A stretch of DNA of 64,000 nucleotides from Capra hircus (GCF_001704415.2 NC_030831.1:45368134-45432133), one strand, 5' to 3'. Shown: positions 21,916 through 33,895, counted from the stretch's first letter. Notes: generated by a model not told the origin, from the letters alone. Numbers and translations: made by a program.

Positions 21916-23336
21916 TGAACGAATGACCACTGACAAGTATACAACAGCATACTCAAGAGAAAGTTCACCGTTTTTAGCAAGTCTATTTGAATTGAAGTCC
22001 ATTCAGTCCATTGAAGAAACCCACCCTCCTAAGAGGTACTCCAGGAAGGAGGGATTATATGTAAATCACTCAGTTACGGTATCTGCACTACCTCTAGAAG
22101 ATGTGTCAATTTAACACAAGAAACACTGGACTGAGAATTAAAGTTGGAAGGTGGACATTTGCAAGGAAAACTTACACACAGCCAGTTCCTTGGAATAGCA
22201 TGTATTATATCCAATTCAAATAAAACAACACTTTTCAAGGGCACAGTGTCACTTCTTCGGATTGTTGGATAGAAATGATCCATGTTTAAGAAGCTATAAA
22301 ACAGCAACCATATACCATAACTCTAAAATAAAAAACCAGCTTTGCAGAATTGTTAGAAATTGTACACTACATTGGAAGTGTGGAGAAAAGATAGTGCTAA
22401 CATGATTATAAAGCAGAAAATAGCACTAACTGTAGGCGCCACATTCTCCCAGGAAAGGAAAATCCCTGAGGGCTGGAGAGGGAGCTTTCCCTATAGGGTG
22501 GAGGTTATGGGTGTCCCAGGGCACCTACCACCTAAGCTGGTCCTGAACCATGAATATAATTTTAAAAGCAGAGGTTTTCCAAGATGACATGGTGAGTTTG
22601 GGTAGGGAGGTGAGCAGAAGGGAACAGCAGATTTGATGACAAAATGAACCAATCCCTGAGCTTGCATTTACAAAAGACTTACTGCCCTAAGACCAAAGAA
22701 GAAAAGGTAAGCAAAACTCCCACTGGGGTTATATTTAATAAATAAGACATACAGAAATTCAGCTTCTCTGAATTCATTCAGGATGATAACTGGTGGTTCC
22801 TGATGAATACTGGTTCATCAACGACCATGAACCAGTGATGAGTGGTGGTCCTTGATGAGCTTCCCCAATTTGTCTCTGACTGTTGGTTCTTGATTTGGGG
22901 GGAAAGATGGACATCTGTTGCTTTCCTGGGAGGAATCTACACTCTTTTCCCATAAGCACTGATGCTACCCTCTCACAGGTGCTGGATGAGAGATGGATGC
23001 ATCACTGAACAGGGACAAGAGAAAAAGTCCAGCGACCAAAGGCAAAATTTACTCTTTTGCACACGTGGAGAAACATTGGCCCTCCAAATGTAATGGAGGA
23101 CAAGGAAAACAAGGGCAAAGATGTTAGAGTTCTCAGTTTTTTGACGTGAAAGGATGTTCACAATATATCATTAAAAATTATCTTATAAAACAAAGATGTA
23201 TGTCTCCATTTTTTGCAAAAAAGAAAAATGCTTATGGGATGAATAAATAAAGTTACATTCTAAAGAATAAATCCATCAGATCAGGAGTCTGCGGGAAGCC
23301 CACACTCTTGTTAAGAGCCTGCCTCTGATGACAAGC
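21916..23336. other. Unique sequence with a short perfect hairpin
   Basis: No gene or named repeat. At 22809-22836 'actggttcat' and 'atgaaccagt' form 10-base perfect arms around an 8-base loop, among several degenerate repeats of 'ggttcttgatga' (22785-22890). Confidence 0.4.
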
Positions 23337-23398
23337 TAGCCAGGGCCAGGCATTGCAAGCCACTGTGCAGTGTGGCTTGCGAGGCATGGACCTAGCTG
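23337..23398 (+). ncRNA. Candidate long hairpin, miRNA-precursor-like
   Basis: Bases 23337-23363 pair with 23372-23398 without any bulge. Of 27 positions, 21 are Watson-Crick, 2 are G-U and 4 are single mismatches (23341/23394, 23345/23390, 23349/23386, 23352/23383). The 8-base loop is 23364-23371. The apical nine pairs ('gcaagccac' with 'gtggcttgc') are perfect. The size and symmetry suit a miRNA-type stem, although mature pre-miRNAs usually have slightly longer stems. A palindromic transposon remnant is the main alternative. No flanking poly(A) or known miRNA sequence is recognised. Confidence 0.3.
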
Positions 23399-24864
23399 AG
23401 CAGAAGCATGCTGGAGGACTTGCAGAGGACCATGTAGCACTGGCAAAGCCTGCAGGGGAGGAAGGAAACCTAGCCACCACGCTCTCCCTCTTGGCAAATT
23501 GCTGTGATATGAGCAGCCAGGAGCTCGCGAATATGGTCTCGAGCTGATGGTCTGCCACGGTCACCCACCCCTCAGTGCCCAGGACAGGGCTTTGCAAGGA
23601 GCCTGGATAATCAGTGTGAGGTGACAACTTACTCAATAAGGTGAAGGAAATAGGAAGTATGATGCTGGGGACAGGAAGAAACAAACTGCCTTGGGAGGGC
23701 TCTTGGCCCTGGGGGTTCTTGTCTCTCCAATAGAATCTCTTTTGTTAGGTCACTTGACGGTGGAAGACAATACAATGCTGGCAAATGAGCCCGTATAACC
23801 CCTGGTTTACGCTGTCTTTAAAGAGGGAAATGGAGACTGCGCACAGCGTCACTGCTGAATATCATTCTCCCAGCAAGACAATGCCTCGTTTGAGTATTTG
23901 TTCTTAGTCACTATTTGTTTTCATTCTGAGCAGTCATTAACCTCCTACTATGTCTCCATCTTTTATAATAAAAATAGCAGTGTTAAAAGGGATAACAATA
24001 CTCCCCTCCCTGCGCCCTCCCCATGCAGTGTTCTGCAAGGCAAGAGAGGAATAAAAATGACAGATGCTCCTGTGCCAAATGATAAAGCCACAGGGGCAGG
24101 CGGGACCCGGTGATGGTTTAAAAGAAGCTTCTGGAGTAGCTTTCTGGAAATCATTAATACGAAACCCTCCTCCAGAGAAAGAGGTAGAAGAATGAAGGGT
24201 GATTAGCTATCAAGTGGCCCTAAATAGTCAGCCCCTGATTAGACCCTCACTCAAGGTACACAGACTTTTGCAACCCAGGGAGTCAGCTGGGGACATGGAT
24301 CCTCACCCCAAGGTCTGACTCTGTGCTGGAAAATAGCCCGTGTGACCCAGGGGAAGCAGAGCCTGGGGGGATCACCAGCTCTAGTTTCTCTGCCGTGCCC
24401 CCAACACCCACGCCTGACATTTGATCCCAGATTTGTCTTTGTGAATCAACTTCAATGTGATCCACCCGCTGTTCCCTGCAAAGGCCTGGATTGCATTTCC
24501 CCGGCATTTTAATCTTCCCAGGACAGGGTCCTGTGGACCCCAGGGAGAGCCTAGTAGAAGGTGTCTGTGGGATCTGATGGCATAAAAACAAGGCGTCTGT
24601 CACCAAATGTCCACTGCATTCACCTTGAACCACCAAATCCAACATCAGGGGCACGAGTTTGTCTGGGATTCTGAGTCCCTTACATTGGCCAGTCAGTCCC
24701 TTCCACGCCCTCCCCAGAGGCTCTCATTTGTCACCGCGGCTGATTTTCTAAGCCATCTTCTCCCTCTCCTCTGGAGGTGTGCTCCATCAACTTTTCTCAT
24801 TTACCTCTTCAAAATAAATCTTTACCTCCCCCGAACTATATCCTTCTCAATACGGACGAGGTAA
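23399..24864. other. Unique sequence, no gene seen
   Basis: The 143-codon minus frame (23253-23684) and the 123-codon minus frame (24283-24654) show no recognisable domain, signal peptide or splice-compatible structure. No named repeat. Confidence 0.4.
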
Positions 24865-25045
24865 ACATTGGCTTGAGTCCTGACTTCAACACTTAGCGGC
24901 TAAGGGGCTGCAGACAGGATCCTTAGCCTACTCAAGCTGTGGTTTGTTTCCCCATGTGTTCAGTGACCCCTCACAAGCCGACGTGTTAGAGTTAAGCGAG
25001 AGCATGCAATAGATAGCATGTTATAATGAATAAAATTGTATTATT
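24865..25045 (+). repeat. MIR SINE, diverged
   Basis: 'ggcttgagtcctgacttcaa', 'ggtttgtttccccatgtgtt' and 'tagagttaagcgagagcatg' follow MIR order at low identity. Confidence 0.5.
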
Positions 25046-27247
25046 GATATAGTTAGCCAGAAAGGATGATTTGCTGCCTTTCCTTGAATGTAAAAGCCCA
25101 ACCGTGTATGTCCATGCCTTTGTCTCCACTATCCCCTTCTCATAGACCTTCTTCTATGATGAATATAAAAACCTCAGTCATTTTTAAGTGTCATCTCTAG
25201 TGCATATAACTTGCTCTGATTCTCCATACAGACACGCCTGCCTCCGAGCAGGACACTCCCTACTGTTCCTGTGGGGCTGACACTTCTTTCTCTACCTTGC
25301 ACCTGCTCCTGGTGAAAAGAATTTGGAAGCCTGGGAATATGTAGTGTCCAGCCCTGATATGTTTTCTTGAGTTGCCTTATCTTAAAGTTTTCTGATATTG
25401 GCATTTGGGGTTGAAAAGAGGTTTACTTTGATCTGATGCAAACCAAGAGGATATGCGTGGGGTTTAAGGTCACAGGTCATTCAAACTCTGGGAAATTATG
25501 AAACCAAGGTTATGGAAAGGGCACGGACCTCCTGAGTAGGGGGTGGATGAGGACCATAGTGTAAAAAGAAAAGTATGGCTTTTCCTCCTCTGACAGAGGA
25601 AGATGGATGGGACAGGTGTCAATCTGGCCAACCTCTCACTGCCTTCTGTTCACCCCATCCTCATTCCTCAACACCAGATGGTCCCCTCCACCTAACAAAT
25701 TCTCATCTCCATCTCTGAGGGACCTTCCTGGGTCCTGGGAAACATTCCTTCACTCCCTTACTCCTTTCATCTTCAACTCACAGTTTGAACCTCCCCCCTT
25801 AATTTCTGAGGCTGTCTCGTGGAGTTCTCTCTCTGAAGTGTGAGCCCTCTGGAACAGCCACCTTGCCTTTGCCTCTTTCACTTGGCTTCTGGCCAGCCGA
25901 GGGTAGATCTTTAGGCAGTGTTTATTCCAACACTGATGCACTGAGAGCCCCTCTTACAAAAGGAGGTTTTGCTCAAAATGGAGAGACTTTTCAATCTAAC
26001 GAGAGTCTGAGAAGTTAACAGTGAACAAGTTAAGGAAAAGTTGTAAGATCTATTTTATCAATTTATTTCATGGACTAAAAAGGCTTAGAGTTTAAGTCAT
26101 TTAAATCCAAAAATTTTTGTTGTTTATAAAATTTTAAATAAGTTTAATCCTTTGAACTGTCTCATACGTAGTAGCAATAGTGGAAATCTGGTATTTCTTG
26201 GATAAGGTTAGGAGCAAGGAAAACCCACAAGCCAGGGTGGACCTACAAATTGCTGCATGGTTAGTGGGTTTGCTAACTGGCAGCCTGGAGGCAATCTATT
26301 TTATTAAGAGATTGAAAAATAGTTTAAAAAACCAGCATGTGAAGATTTCAATCAGAAATAGATGGGCACTTTTTAAACCGCAATTGGTTTCTAAAGAATG
26401 GGCAAGATAAGAATTGATAGAGGTGAATAGCTATCAAAATGTAGGGTGGAAAAAAAAGGAGCAAATTGCCACCTACTTGAAGTGAATAGCTCTTGTAATG
26501 TAATGGGTTTTAAACTTTAAAATTGTTTTGTACTATGACATACATAACAGTGAAAGTCTGGATTGAGAGTGTTTATTGGTTTTTTTCCAATGGAAGATTG
26601 CCTGTTTGGTATTTGAATAATAATCTCCATATAAAAATATGGTAATGTAATTATGCTAACTAGTATTTTCTATAATTCAAGACTGTTTATAATAATATAT
26701 CATATTTTGCAGTCAGGTAGGAATCCATTTGTCCCCTCCACCTGGGCCCAGAGATAGGAAGAGGAACTTTAATATATAGATCTCTGCAATCTGGTCCTCT
26801 CTGGAGTTAGCGTTTCCTGGAAGGTGATACAATAAATCTTACCAGAAATACCTTCATTTACCACATGCCGCCAAGCAGAGATGAAGCTGATTCTTTGAAA
26901 TTTTTCAGATAAACTTGCTTTGACCAAACACACAGATGGAAACAAGCTAGTGTGAGGATATTAGCCAAGCTCAAAAACAAAGGAAGTAAGGGAGTGTTTT
27001 AAATTACTTTGGAGAAAACAAATAGAATAGATCAATTACATCTGTTATTACACAGTGCATTATTGAGAAATTTATATGCGAAAAATGAGTATGTCAACAG
27101 CTTGTATTATCATTTCACCCACATAAGAAAAAAACAAACTGTGAAGTATTTGAGTCTGTACTCGATGGAGTCCTCTTTTAGGCTGGTGTTTTACTAAGAC
27201 AAGTTTGACAAAACTAGTCCATTGTTCTTATCTCTTTTTATTGAGAG
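25046..27247. other. Unique sequence, AT-rich on the right, no gene seen
   Basis: About 2.2 kb with no repeat I can name and no convincing exon. From about 26000 the sequence becomes strongly AT-rich. Frames of 60-78 codons are unremarkable. Confidence 0.4.
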
Positions 27248-27452
27248 TGTGAGTGCTCAGTTGCATCTGACTCTTCGTGACGCTATGGACTGTAGCCTGC
27301 CAGGCTCCTCTGTCCATGGGACTGTCCAGGCAAAAATACTGGAGTAATAACCGTTTCCTCCTCCAGAGGGTATCTTCCTGATCAAGGGACTGAACCCAGG
27401 TCTCCTGCATCGCCGGTGGATTCTTTACCACCGTGCCTCCTGGGAAGCCTTC
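27248..27452 (-). repeat. Bov-tA SINE
   Basis: Minus-strand head 'ggcttcccaggaggcacggt', body and tail ('gagtcagatgcaactgagca' on the minus strand). It contributes much of the 111-codon minus frame at 27228-27563, which is therefore not a gene. Confidence 0.9.
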
Positions 27453-27870
27453 TTTATACTGATTATAGAAGAAATACTGGAGCCCCAGGACTATCTTGAG
27501 TGAGAATTTGCCTTTGACTGGGACAGTGAACCCTGCAAATACCAGTTCATGGAGTAGTAGCAATCCATTGGGTGGTGCCTAGTGGCTTGCCCCAATATTC
27601 TATATCAACTCTGCTCAGATCAGCAGTCTTAATAACTAGGATGAGGATGCAGAGAGCTACAGTTTAAGTGAAAGTGGTAAATATATTGAGAGGTGTGTTG
27701 CCATCCCAACTGGTCCCCATGACTAGTACAGGGGGCCAGATTTACCTATTAAAATTTAAAAGGCTAAATATAAATTACTCTATATAGGTACCTCAAAAAC
27801 TCACAACCAAAAAAGCACATCAAAGGGAAAATACCAGCATATGATGCACCAAAGAAGCTTAGAAAGCATT

Positions 27871-28801
27871 CAGCTCAGTTCAGCTCAGTCGCTCAGTTGT
27901 GTCCGACTCTTTGCAACCCCATGAACTGCAGCACACCAGGCCTCCCTGTCCATCACCAACTCCTGGAGTTCACCTAAATTCATGTCCATTGAGTCAGTGA
28001 TGCCATCCAACCATCTCATCCTCTGTCATCCCCTTCTCCTCCTGCCCTCAGTCTTTCCCAGCATCAAGGTCTTTTCAAATGAATCAGTTCTTCGCATCAG
28101 GTGGCCAAAGTATTGGAGTTTGAGCTTCAACATCAGTCTTTCCAATGAACACCCAGGACTGATCTCCTTTAGGATGGGCTGGTTGGATCTCCTTGCAGTC
28201 CAAGGGACTCTCAAGAGTCTTCTCCAACACCGCAGTTCAAAAGCATCAATTCGTCTGCACTTAGCTTTCTTTATAGTCCAACTCTCACATCCATACAAGA
28301 CTACTGGAAAAACTATAGCCTTGACTAGACGGAACTTTGTTGACAAAGTAATGTCTCTGCTTTTTAATATGCTGTCTAGGTTGGTCATAACTTTCCTTCC
28401 AAGGAGTAAGCATCTTTTAATTTCATGGCTGCAATCACCATCTGCAGTGATTTTTGGAGCCCAAAAGAATAGTCAGCCACTGTTTCCACTGTTTCCCCAC
28501 CTATTTGCCATGAAGTGATGGACTGGATGCCATGATCTTAGTTTTCTGAATGTTGAGCTGTAAGCCCACTTTTTCACTCTCCTCTTTCACTTTCATCAAG
28601 AGGCTCTTTAGTTCTTCTTCACTTTCTGCCATAAGGGTGGTGTCATCTGCATATCTGAGGTTATTAATATTTCTCCCAGCAATCTTGATTCCAGCTTGTG
28701 CTTCTTCCAGCCCAGTATTACTCATGATATACTCTGCATAAACAAGTTAAATAAGCAGGGTGACAGTATACAGCCTTGACAAACTCCTTTTCCTATTTGG
28801 C
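27871..28801 (-). mobile_element. BovB LINE, 5'-truncated 3' portion
   Basis: About 0.93 kb of the BovB 3' end on the minus strand, from the terminal 'gaactgagctgaatgc' to the 'ccaaataggaaaaggagttt' segment, where it is 5'-truncated. The possible target duplication is only 'gcatt' (27866-27870 and 28800-28804). It is less diverged than the copy at 3053-7410. Confidence 0.92.
28026..28725 (-). pseudogene. BovB reverse-transcriptase fragment, frameshifted
   Basis: Two sense-frame pieces are present. The first (28501-28725) contains the RT catalytic YADD box ('INNLRYADDTTLMAESEEEL'), the metal-binding core of the polymerase. The second (28026-28388) covers the C-terminal region ('FPVVLYGCESWTI', 'LRCWRRLLRVPWTARRSNQ'). 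They lie in different frames with a break between 28388 and 28501, so no RT is made. The 178-codon plus-strand frame over the same bases is an antisense shadow. Confidence 0.85.
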
Positions 28802-29064
28802 ATTGAGGCTCTATTAATAGAAATACCATGCCCAGAGAAAGGGAGGTGATTGCCCCTCTGAACATAATACACTTAGAGTTTTGTGTTACAGTCTAGAGCA
28901 CAATCTTTTAATAAAGAATTTAATAAGTTGAAATCAAATGCCGAGAATAGTGAAGGAGAAATTGTTGAAAGAAAGAAGGGTGTTAATTTTGGAAAAAAGC
29001 AGCTTGTTTGAGCAATCAGATAAATGAGTAAATGGACTTATTTCAGGTGTCTCCAGAGAGTAGG

Positions 29065-29279
29065 CAGGACTTCCCTGGTGACTGAGATGATAAAAAATCT
29101 GCCTGCAATGCAGGAGAACTGAGTTCAACCCCTGGGTCAGGAAGATCCCCTAGAGGAGGAAATGGCAACCCATTCCAGCATTCTTGCCTGGAGAATCCCA
29201 TGGATAGAGGAGCTTGGCAGGCTACAGTCCATGGGGTCGCTAAGAGTCAGACATGACTGAGGGACTGACACTTTCACTT
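29065..29279 (+). repeat. Bov-tA SINE with perfect 12-bp target duplication
   Basis: Head 'acttccctggtgactgagat', body and tail ending 'ctgacactttcactt'. The 12-base sequence 'tccagagagtag' occurs exactly at 29052-29063 and again at 29279-29290. The intact duplication suggests a relatively young insertion. Confidence 0.93.
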
Positions 29280-29597
29280 CCAGAGAGTAGATATAGTTCC
29301 TACAGCAGCGTGGATCTGCCTAGACCAGCTTCTCTGTCATCTAATGACCCTCCAGCCCTTTGTATCCAGTTGTACTGGTCCTGACAATATGTCTATAGAG
29401 GAAATAGCAAGGGACAGCAACCATGGTGAGCGATGGGAAAGAGGGGAATTGGGGGGGAAATCAAATAATGGTATAGGTCAATCTTTATAGGAATCGAGAC
29501 AAAACTTTTCCACACATTCTTCACACCCTTTCCCTCCATCACTCTTCTCTTCTCTCTCCTCTTCTTAGAGTTTCCTTCTACAAATTTTAATTTACGT

Positions 29598-29710
29598 ATA
29601 GTGAAGTCGCTCAGTCGTGTCTGACTCTTTGCGACCCATGGACTGTAGCCCACCAAGCTCCTCCGTCCATGGGATTCTCCAGGCAAGAATGCTGGAGTGG
29701 GCTGCCAAGC
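29598..29710 (-). repeat. Bov-A SINE 3' part
   Basis: Minus-strand Bov-A body from 'gcagcccactccagcattct' to the tail complementary to 'cgctcagtcgtgtctgactc'. The tRNA head is absent. It produces part of the 118-codon minus frame at 29393-29749. Confidence 0.85.
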
Positions 29711-29749
29711 CCCAAACATAACAAACTGAGCAGAAGTATGTCGATTCAA

Positions 29750-30045
29750 ACCTCTTGCAGCATCCTGGTTACCTTTCTAGTCAATCACAGTGACAGGTGA
29801 TTTGAGGTAATGAGAAATCCATGCATTTAAAGCCTTGATTGCCTGAATAAATAGGTTGGATAGCTTCAATAATTGGATAATTAAAGCAAAAATGGAGATG
29901 CCAATGGGGCCAGAAGCTGAGAAAATGAGAGTGGCTGGAGATTTCATTTTGGCAAAGTCGAGACCCAAAGCTATAATAGAAGGGCAGGTAAAATCAAAAG
30001 GCATATTCATTCACAGAAAGAAAGAAAAAAAAAAAAAAAGATGCA
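29750..30045. promoter_or_regulatory. Unique block, candidate conserved non-coding
   Basis: Repeat-free sequence with overlapping open frames on both strands (77 and 68 codons). Long frames on both strands without domain similarity often reflect composition. A poly(A) run of 15 closes the block at 30025-30039. The regulatory reading is speculative. Confidence 0.15.
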
Positions 30046-30256
30046 AGAGAGGAGGGGCTTGAGTTAAACCAGAAACGCAAATGGTACGGAAAGATACACT
30101 TGAACTTCTTTGCATATTTTCTCCCAAAGAAAGTTGATCCCTTTCTCAGGGGCTCAAGATTCCAGAGTGAGCCAGGGAGGAGACCACAAAGGGTGGAGTC
30201 CTCTTGAATAAGTGCTTCCCACTATCAGGCCACTCCTGCCCTCTCTGTGTTTGGGC

Positions 30257-30300
30257 TCACACAAGCACACACATGCATGCGCACACACTTGCACACCCCC
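30257..30300. repeat. CA-rich simple repeat
   Basis: Interrupted (CA)n with 'catgcatgcgca', an alternating purine-pyrimidine patch. Confidence 0.85.
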
Positions 30301-30770
30301 CTCTTCTTTGCCCACTGTCGTCTTCTTTTCCATTTCCACACATTCTTACTGCCCTTTAAGTACGGTCTTTGAGAGCTATAGCTAGACTCCAGTCTGTAAA
30401 AAAAAATGCCACCAGAGAGGGCACCCACTAAGACAAAGCTGATACCATCAGACCCTAAAGGAGCAGAAAGGAAAGCAAGGGCATAGGGTTGGCTTCGTGT
30501 TGTTTCCAGGCAGTGAAAACCTGTCGCACAGGGACAGACTTGTTCATCCAGGACCCCAGGGCCAGGCAGGAAAGGTAGGTGGTTTCCTCTTGCTGAGAGT
30601 CAGGTGTGCTTGCCCAAGGAGCCAGGAAAGCCCGCCCTCACCCACCAGAATGCTGAGCGGGTCCCCACCCCATACAATGCTCTCTGGGAGCTGTCGCCTC
30701 TGCTCCAGCCCTTAGCCACCCCATCTCATGTGGCTCCTGTCTGTCTCTTCCCTGGGCACACCAGCTTGCA
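30301..30770. other. Unique sequence, no gene seen
   Basis: No named repeat. The 72-codon frame at 30497-30715 is proline- and serine-rich without a domain. Confidence 0.4.
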
Positions 30771-30980
30771 CTAGTAGTAGTATTAGTTGCTCAGTTAAGT
30801 CCGACTCTTTGTGACCCCCTGGACTGTAGCCCACCAGGCTCCTCCGTCCGTGGGATTCTCCAGGCAAGAATACTGGAGTGGATTGCCATTCCCTTCACCA
30901 GAGGATCTTCCCAACCCAGGAATCAAACCCGGGTCTCCTGCATTGCAAGCAGATTCTTTACTGTCTGCGCTACTGCAGGT
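30771..30980 (-). repeat. Bov-tA SINE with AGT-rich tail
   Basis: The minus-strand SINE has a clear box B ('gggtttgattcctgg' on the minus strand) and a tail that has expanded to ACT triplets, seen on the plus strand as 'actagtagtagtatt'. Confidence 0.92.
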
Positions 30981-31036
30981 GACCAAATGCTCACCACCCT
31001 GCCATCTTTGCCAGCTGCAGCCTTGGGGTTGCTTCT

Positions 31037-31185
31037 GTGTGCCAAGTGCTCGCTATTCACCATCGTGCTGTCCTAAGCACATCATCAATAGGTCAGCCCT
31101 CAAAATCACCCATTGTTTCCCATTGTATTGATGAGGAGTTTGAGACTTGATAAGGATAATTAACCTCTTACCAGACAAGGAATTC
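31037..31185 (-). repeat. MIR SINE, diverged
   Basis: 'gtcctaagcacatcatcaat', 'attgtattgatgaggagttt' and 'gataattaacctcttaccag' follow minus-strand MIR order. Confidence 0.6.
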
Positions 31186-31435
31186 TTCCAGAAGGAGAAT
31201 TCACACTCATGCTTTTAATGTATGTATTCTCTACTGCCTGCCAGTGGCCTGGGAATCTCAGGTTATAAATACCTTCACACTTTTGACCTCTTATAGCTCT
31301 TCTATTTTCAGTCATACATCCAACAAAGCATTTAGTAGGCTCTTACTATATATATGAGAGACTCTGCTGGGCACTGAAACTACAGAAGTGAACAGTGTCC
31401 TCAGGACATGGTGAGATAAAAATAAAGACTAAGTA

Positions 31436-31657
31436 TGCATGTGTACTGAATTGCTTCAGTCATGCCTGACTCTGTACCCCTATGGACTGTAGCCCTCCAG
31501 GCCCCTCTGTCCATGGGGTTCTCCAGGCAAGAATACTGGAGTGGGTTGCCATTTCCTCCTCCAGGGGATCTTCTCGACCCAGGGATTGAACCCCCATTCT
31601 TACACCTCCTGCATTGGCAGGTGGGTTCTTTACCACTAGCACCACTTGGGAAGCCTG
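31436..31657 (-). repeat. Bov-tA SINE
   Basis: Full minus-strand element bounded by an imperfect duplication, 'aaagactaagta' at 31424-31435 and 'aaagagtaagtt' at 31658-31669 (10 of 12). The 71-codon frames found on both strands over it are artefacts. Confidence 0.93.
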
Positions 31658-31851
31658 AAAGAGTAAGTTTAACATAGAGTAAGCCCTCTGCCTGGGGTAG
31701 ATTCTTGATGCATATTTGATTAAATAGAATCCCTTGAATTAAACCTCCGAAATCATTCCTCTGAGAGCAGGCAGCAAATCAGCATTTCTCTGGATGACTG
31801 ACGCGGCAGGTCAAGGAGAGTGGGGGCCGTGAGTAGGGTGGGCTGGGGTCT

Positions 31852-31909
31852 TCTATTACTACTATTATTCTACTGCTACTACTTCTATTACTACTGTTAC
31901 TTCTATCAC
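31852..31909. repeat. TAC/TTC-type triplet simple repeat
   Basis: Degenerate triplets such as 'actactattattctactgct' over about 58 bases. Confidence 0.85.
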
Positions 31910-32040
31910 CGCAAGCCTGCCTAAAACACACAAAGAAATATTCTTGACCCCGCAGCCAAGAGAATGTACTTCCTGCTATCTGTATCTACGCAGAAAAACT
32001 AGCTTGACCAAGTTCAGTTGCAAGTCTAAGGAAAGGCTCC

Positions 32041-32080
32041 GTATGTATGTGCATGTGTGTTCATGCGTGTGTGTGTGCTG
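32041..32080. repeat. TG-rich simple repeat
   Basis: Interrupted (TG)n with 'tatgtatgtgcatgtgtg' and 'gcgtgtgtgtgtg'. Confidence 0.85.
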
Positions 32081-32393
32081 AGATAAAGAGTTTTGTATAA
32101 GACTTAGCTGGTTTAAGATGATTCGTAATAGTCAAAGCAACTGTTTAAAGCAAACCCACCCTGCTGGAATACCATTTCCACTCAAACAAGCTATTGATGG
32201 GATCCCTCAGATTAGAAACTAAGAGTAAAAATACCTTAGTGATCTAGCCAGAAAGTTAAACTAAAGGTTCATATCTGTCATATGATAGAAAATACGGCAG
32301 GAAGACAAGCTTCTGATGCCTAGAAGGCAATCTAGAGCCACCAGTTACCTGGCTGAGAATTTGGCACAGAATTGTGAGGGACACATATGCTGT

Positions 32394-32420
32394 TTATTAT
32401 TATTATTATTATTATTATTA
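32394..32420. repeat. (TTA)9 microsatellite
   Basis: Nine uninterrupted TTA units. It directly precedes a diverged MIR-like segment (to about 32490) containing 'cactgggcactttctataca'. Pure length makes it a likely polymorphic marker. Confidence 0.95.
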
Positions 32421-32490
32421 CCCGTACACCACACTGGGCACTTTCTATACAACATCACCCTTAATTTTCCCAATGACCCTGTGTAACCCC

Positions 32491-33777
32491 AATGCTGGGT
32501 GGGCCCTCTAGCATCTCAAGATCCAGGGAAGACATTGAGGACCTGGCTTGAAATGGCAAAGGTGCCCAGTTACCTTGACCAGTTCTACCATGTCATTAAC
32601 TTGGATTGGAATAAGGGATTGGATGTTTAGCAAAATGTTCAGTAAAGAAACTGAAATGAAGAAACTATGAATTTTTCATGCTATCTGTATTTCCTGTAAT
32701 TTATAGGGGGAGGGATTCTATTTGATAAAATGTCAGTGAGCAACGCTTCCTGGAACATCTATAGTGTACTTCATACCATGCTGGGATGCAGTGATGAACA
32801 TAGTCAACCTGGTTCTGAATCCTCTGATGCTTAGAAAAAGAGACGCTAATGAAATCACTCCACAGAATCAGCTAAATCATTATAGGGTGGTCTCAACTCC
32901 TCAATGCTAAGGAGAAACACAGAAAAGAGTTGTTTCTGCTCTTGGTGTAGAGTCTTAAAGAAGATGGCAGTATATCCACACTAGCAAGTGTCGGGGTGGG
33001 TGAGGCACGGGGAATCGCAGGATGCGGGACACTGAGAGAGCAGAGCCCACTCCAGCAAGAGCAGTGGCAGCTGCTCGCCTCGACCTGACCAGTCTCCCCC
33101 AGGCTCTGCCGGGTGCAGAGAAGGCCTTGGAGACTCTGCGCTTTGTTCTCCAAAGCCAGACAGCTCCCTTACAAGGGAGTAATTCAGCATTGCAAGGCTA
33201 GCTTCAGTGCCCAGCAACTGGTTTAACTGAATGTTTCCCTTCTCAATGAATTGCTTTGGCATTATTTAAGCCCAGTCATAATATTGTGGTTCACAGGAAG
33301 CTAAAAAGTGACCTTTGTAAGTTGATCAAATCATAAAACTAATGAAAATGGATGGCTGGGGCTTCCAAAGGGGCCTGCAGACAGGCCTCCTCTAGGCGGC
33401 TCTACCCAAGCTCCTTTTCAGGCAAACACTGCTTTTTAAAAATGTGTGTTTTCTTAAGTGTTTCTTTTCCTCCTGTCAGCCATTAATTCATGCCAGCCTG
33501 GACTAAATCCAGAGGTGTTGCTCTGTAGCTTTTGTTGACACTACGTATACTGAGTCCCGTATGGGCGTTTGTTCCCTAACGTTCTGCCCACCAGCTCCCT
33601 CCCATGTCTGGCCAAGTCAGTCAGTGAGCACTCACTCAAAGACCATAGCAGCCAAGAAGCTGGGTTTCCTTTCACTCCTCACCAGCATAATTGCTCCAGC
33701 TTATTGGAAATGAAATGAGTTCTCTGGGTGCCAGACTACGTGGTCACATTAACAATTAAGTGGAAGGTAAACCTATA
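32491..33777. other. Unique sequence, no gene seen
   Basis: No named repeat. The 86- and 93-codon minus frames at 32893-33262 overlap each other in different frames and show no domain. Confidence 0.4.
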
Positions 33778-33895
33778 AATGGCAACCCACTCCAGTATTC
33801 CTGCCTGAAAAATCCCATGGCCGGAGGAGCCTGGTAGGCTACAGTCCATGGGGTCGCAAAGAGTCGGAGATGACTGAGCGACTTCCCTTCACTAA
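33778..33895 (+). repeat. Bov-A SINE, 5'-truncated
   Basis: Starts within the unit at 'atggcaacccactccagtat' and ends with 'gatgactgagcgacttccct'. No tRNA head is present. Confidence 0.88.

Noticed and set aside
23253..23684. 143-codon minus frame
   Set aside because: It overlaps the palindromic hairpin and another frame on the plus strand, with no domain, promoter or poly(A) context.
27982..28518. 178-codon plus-strand open frame
   Set aside because: It is antisense to BovB reverse transcriptase and recurs at the same place in other BovB copies (3079, 48164, 59886).
29777..30062. 77- and 68-codon frames on opposite strands as small proteins
   Set aside because: Mutually antisense frames with no domain; the absence of stops probably reflects composition. 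Kept only as a weak conserved-block candidate.
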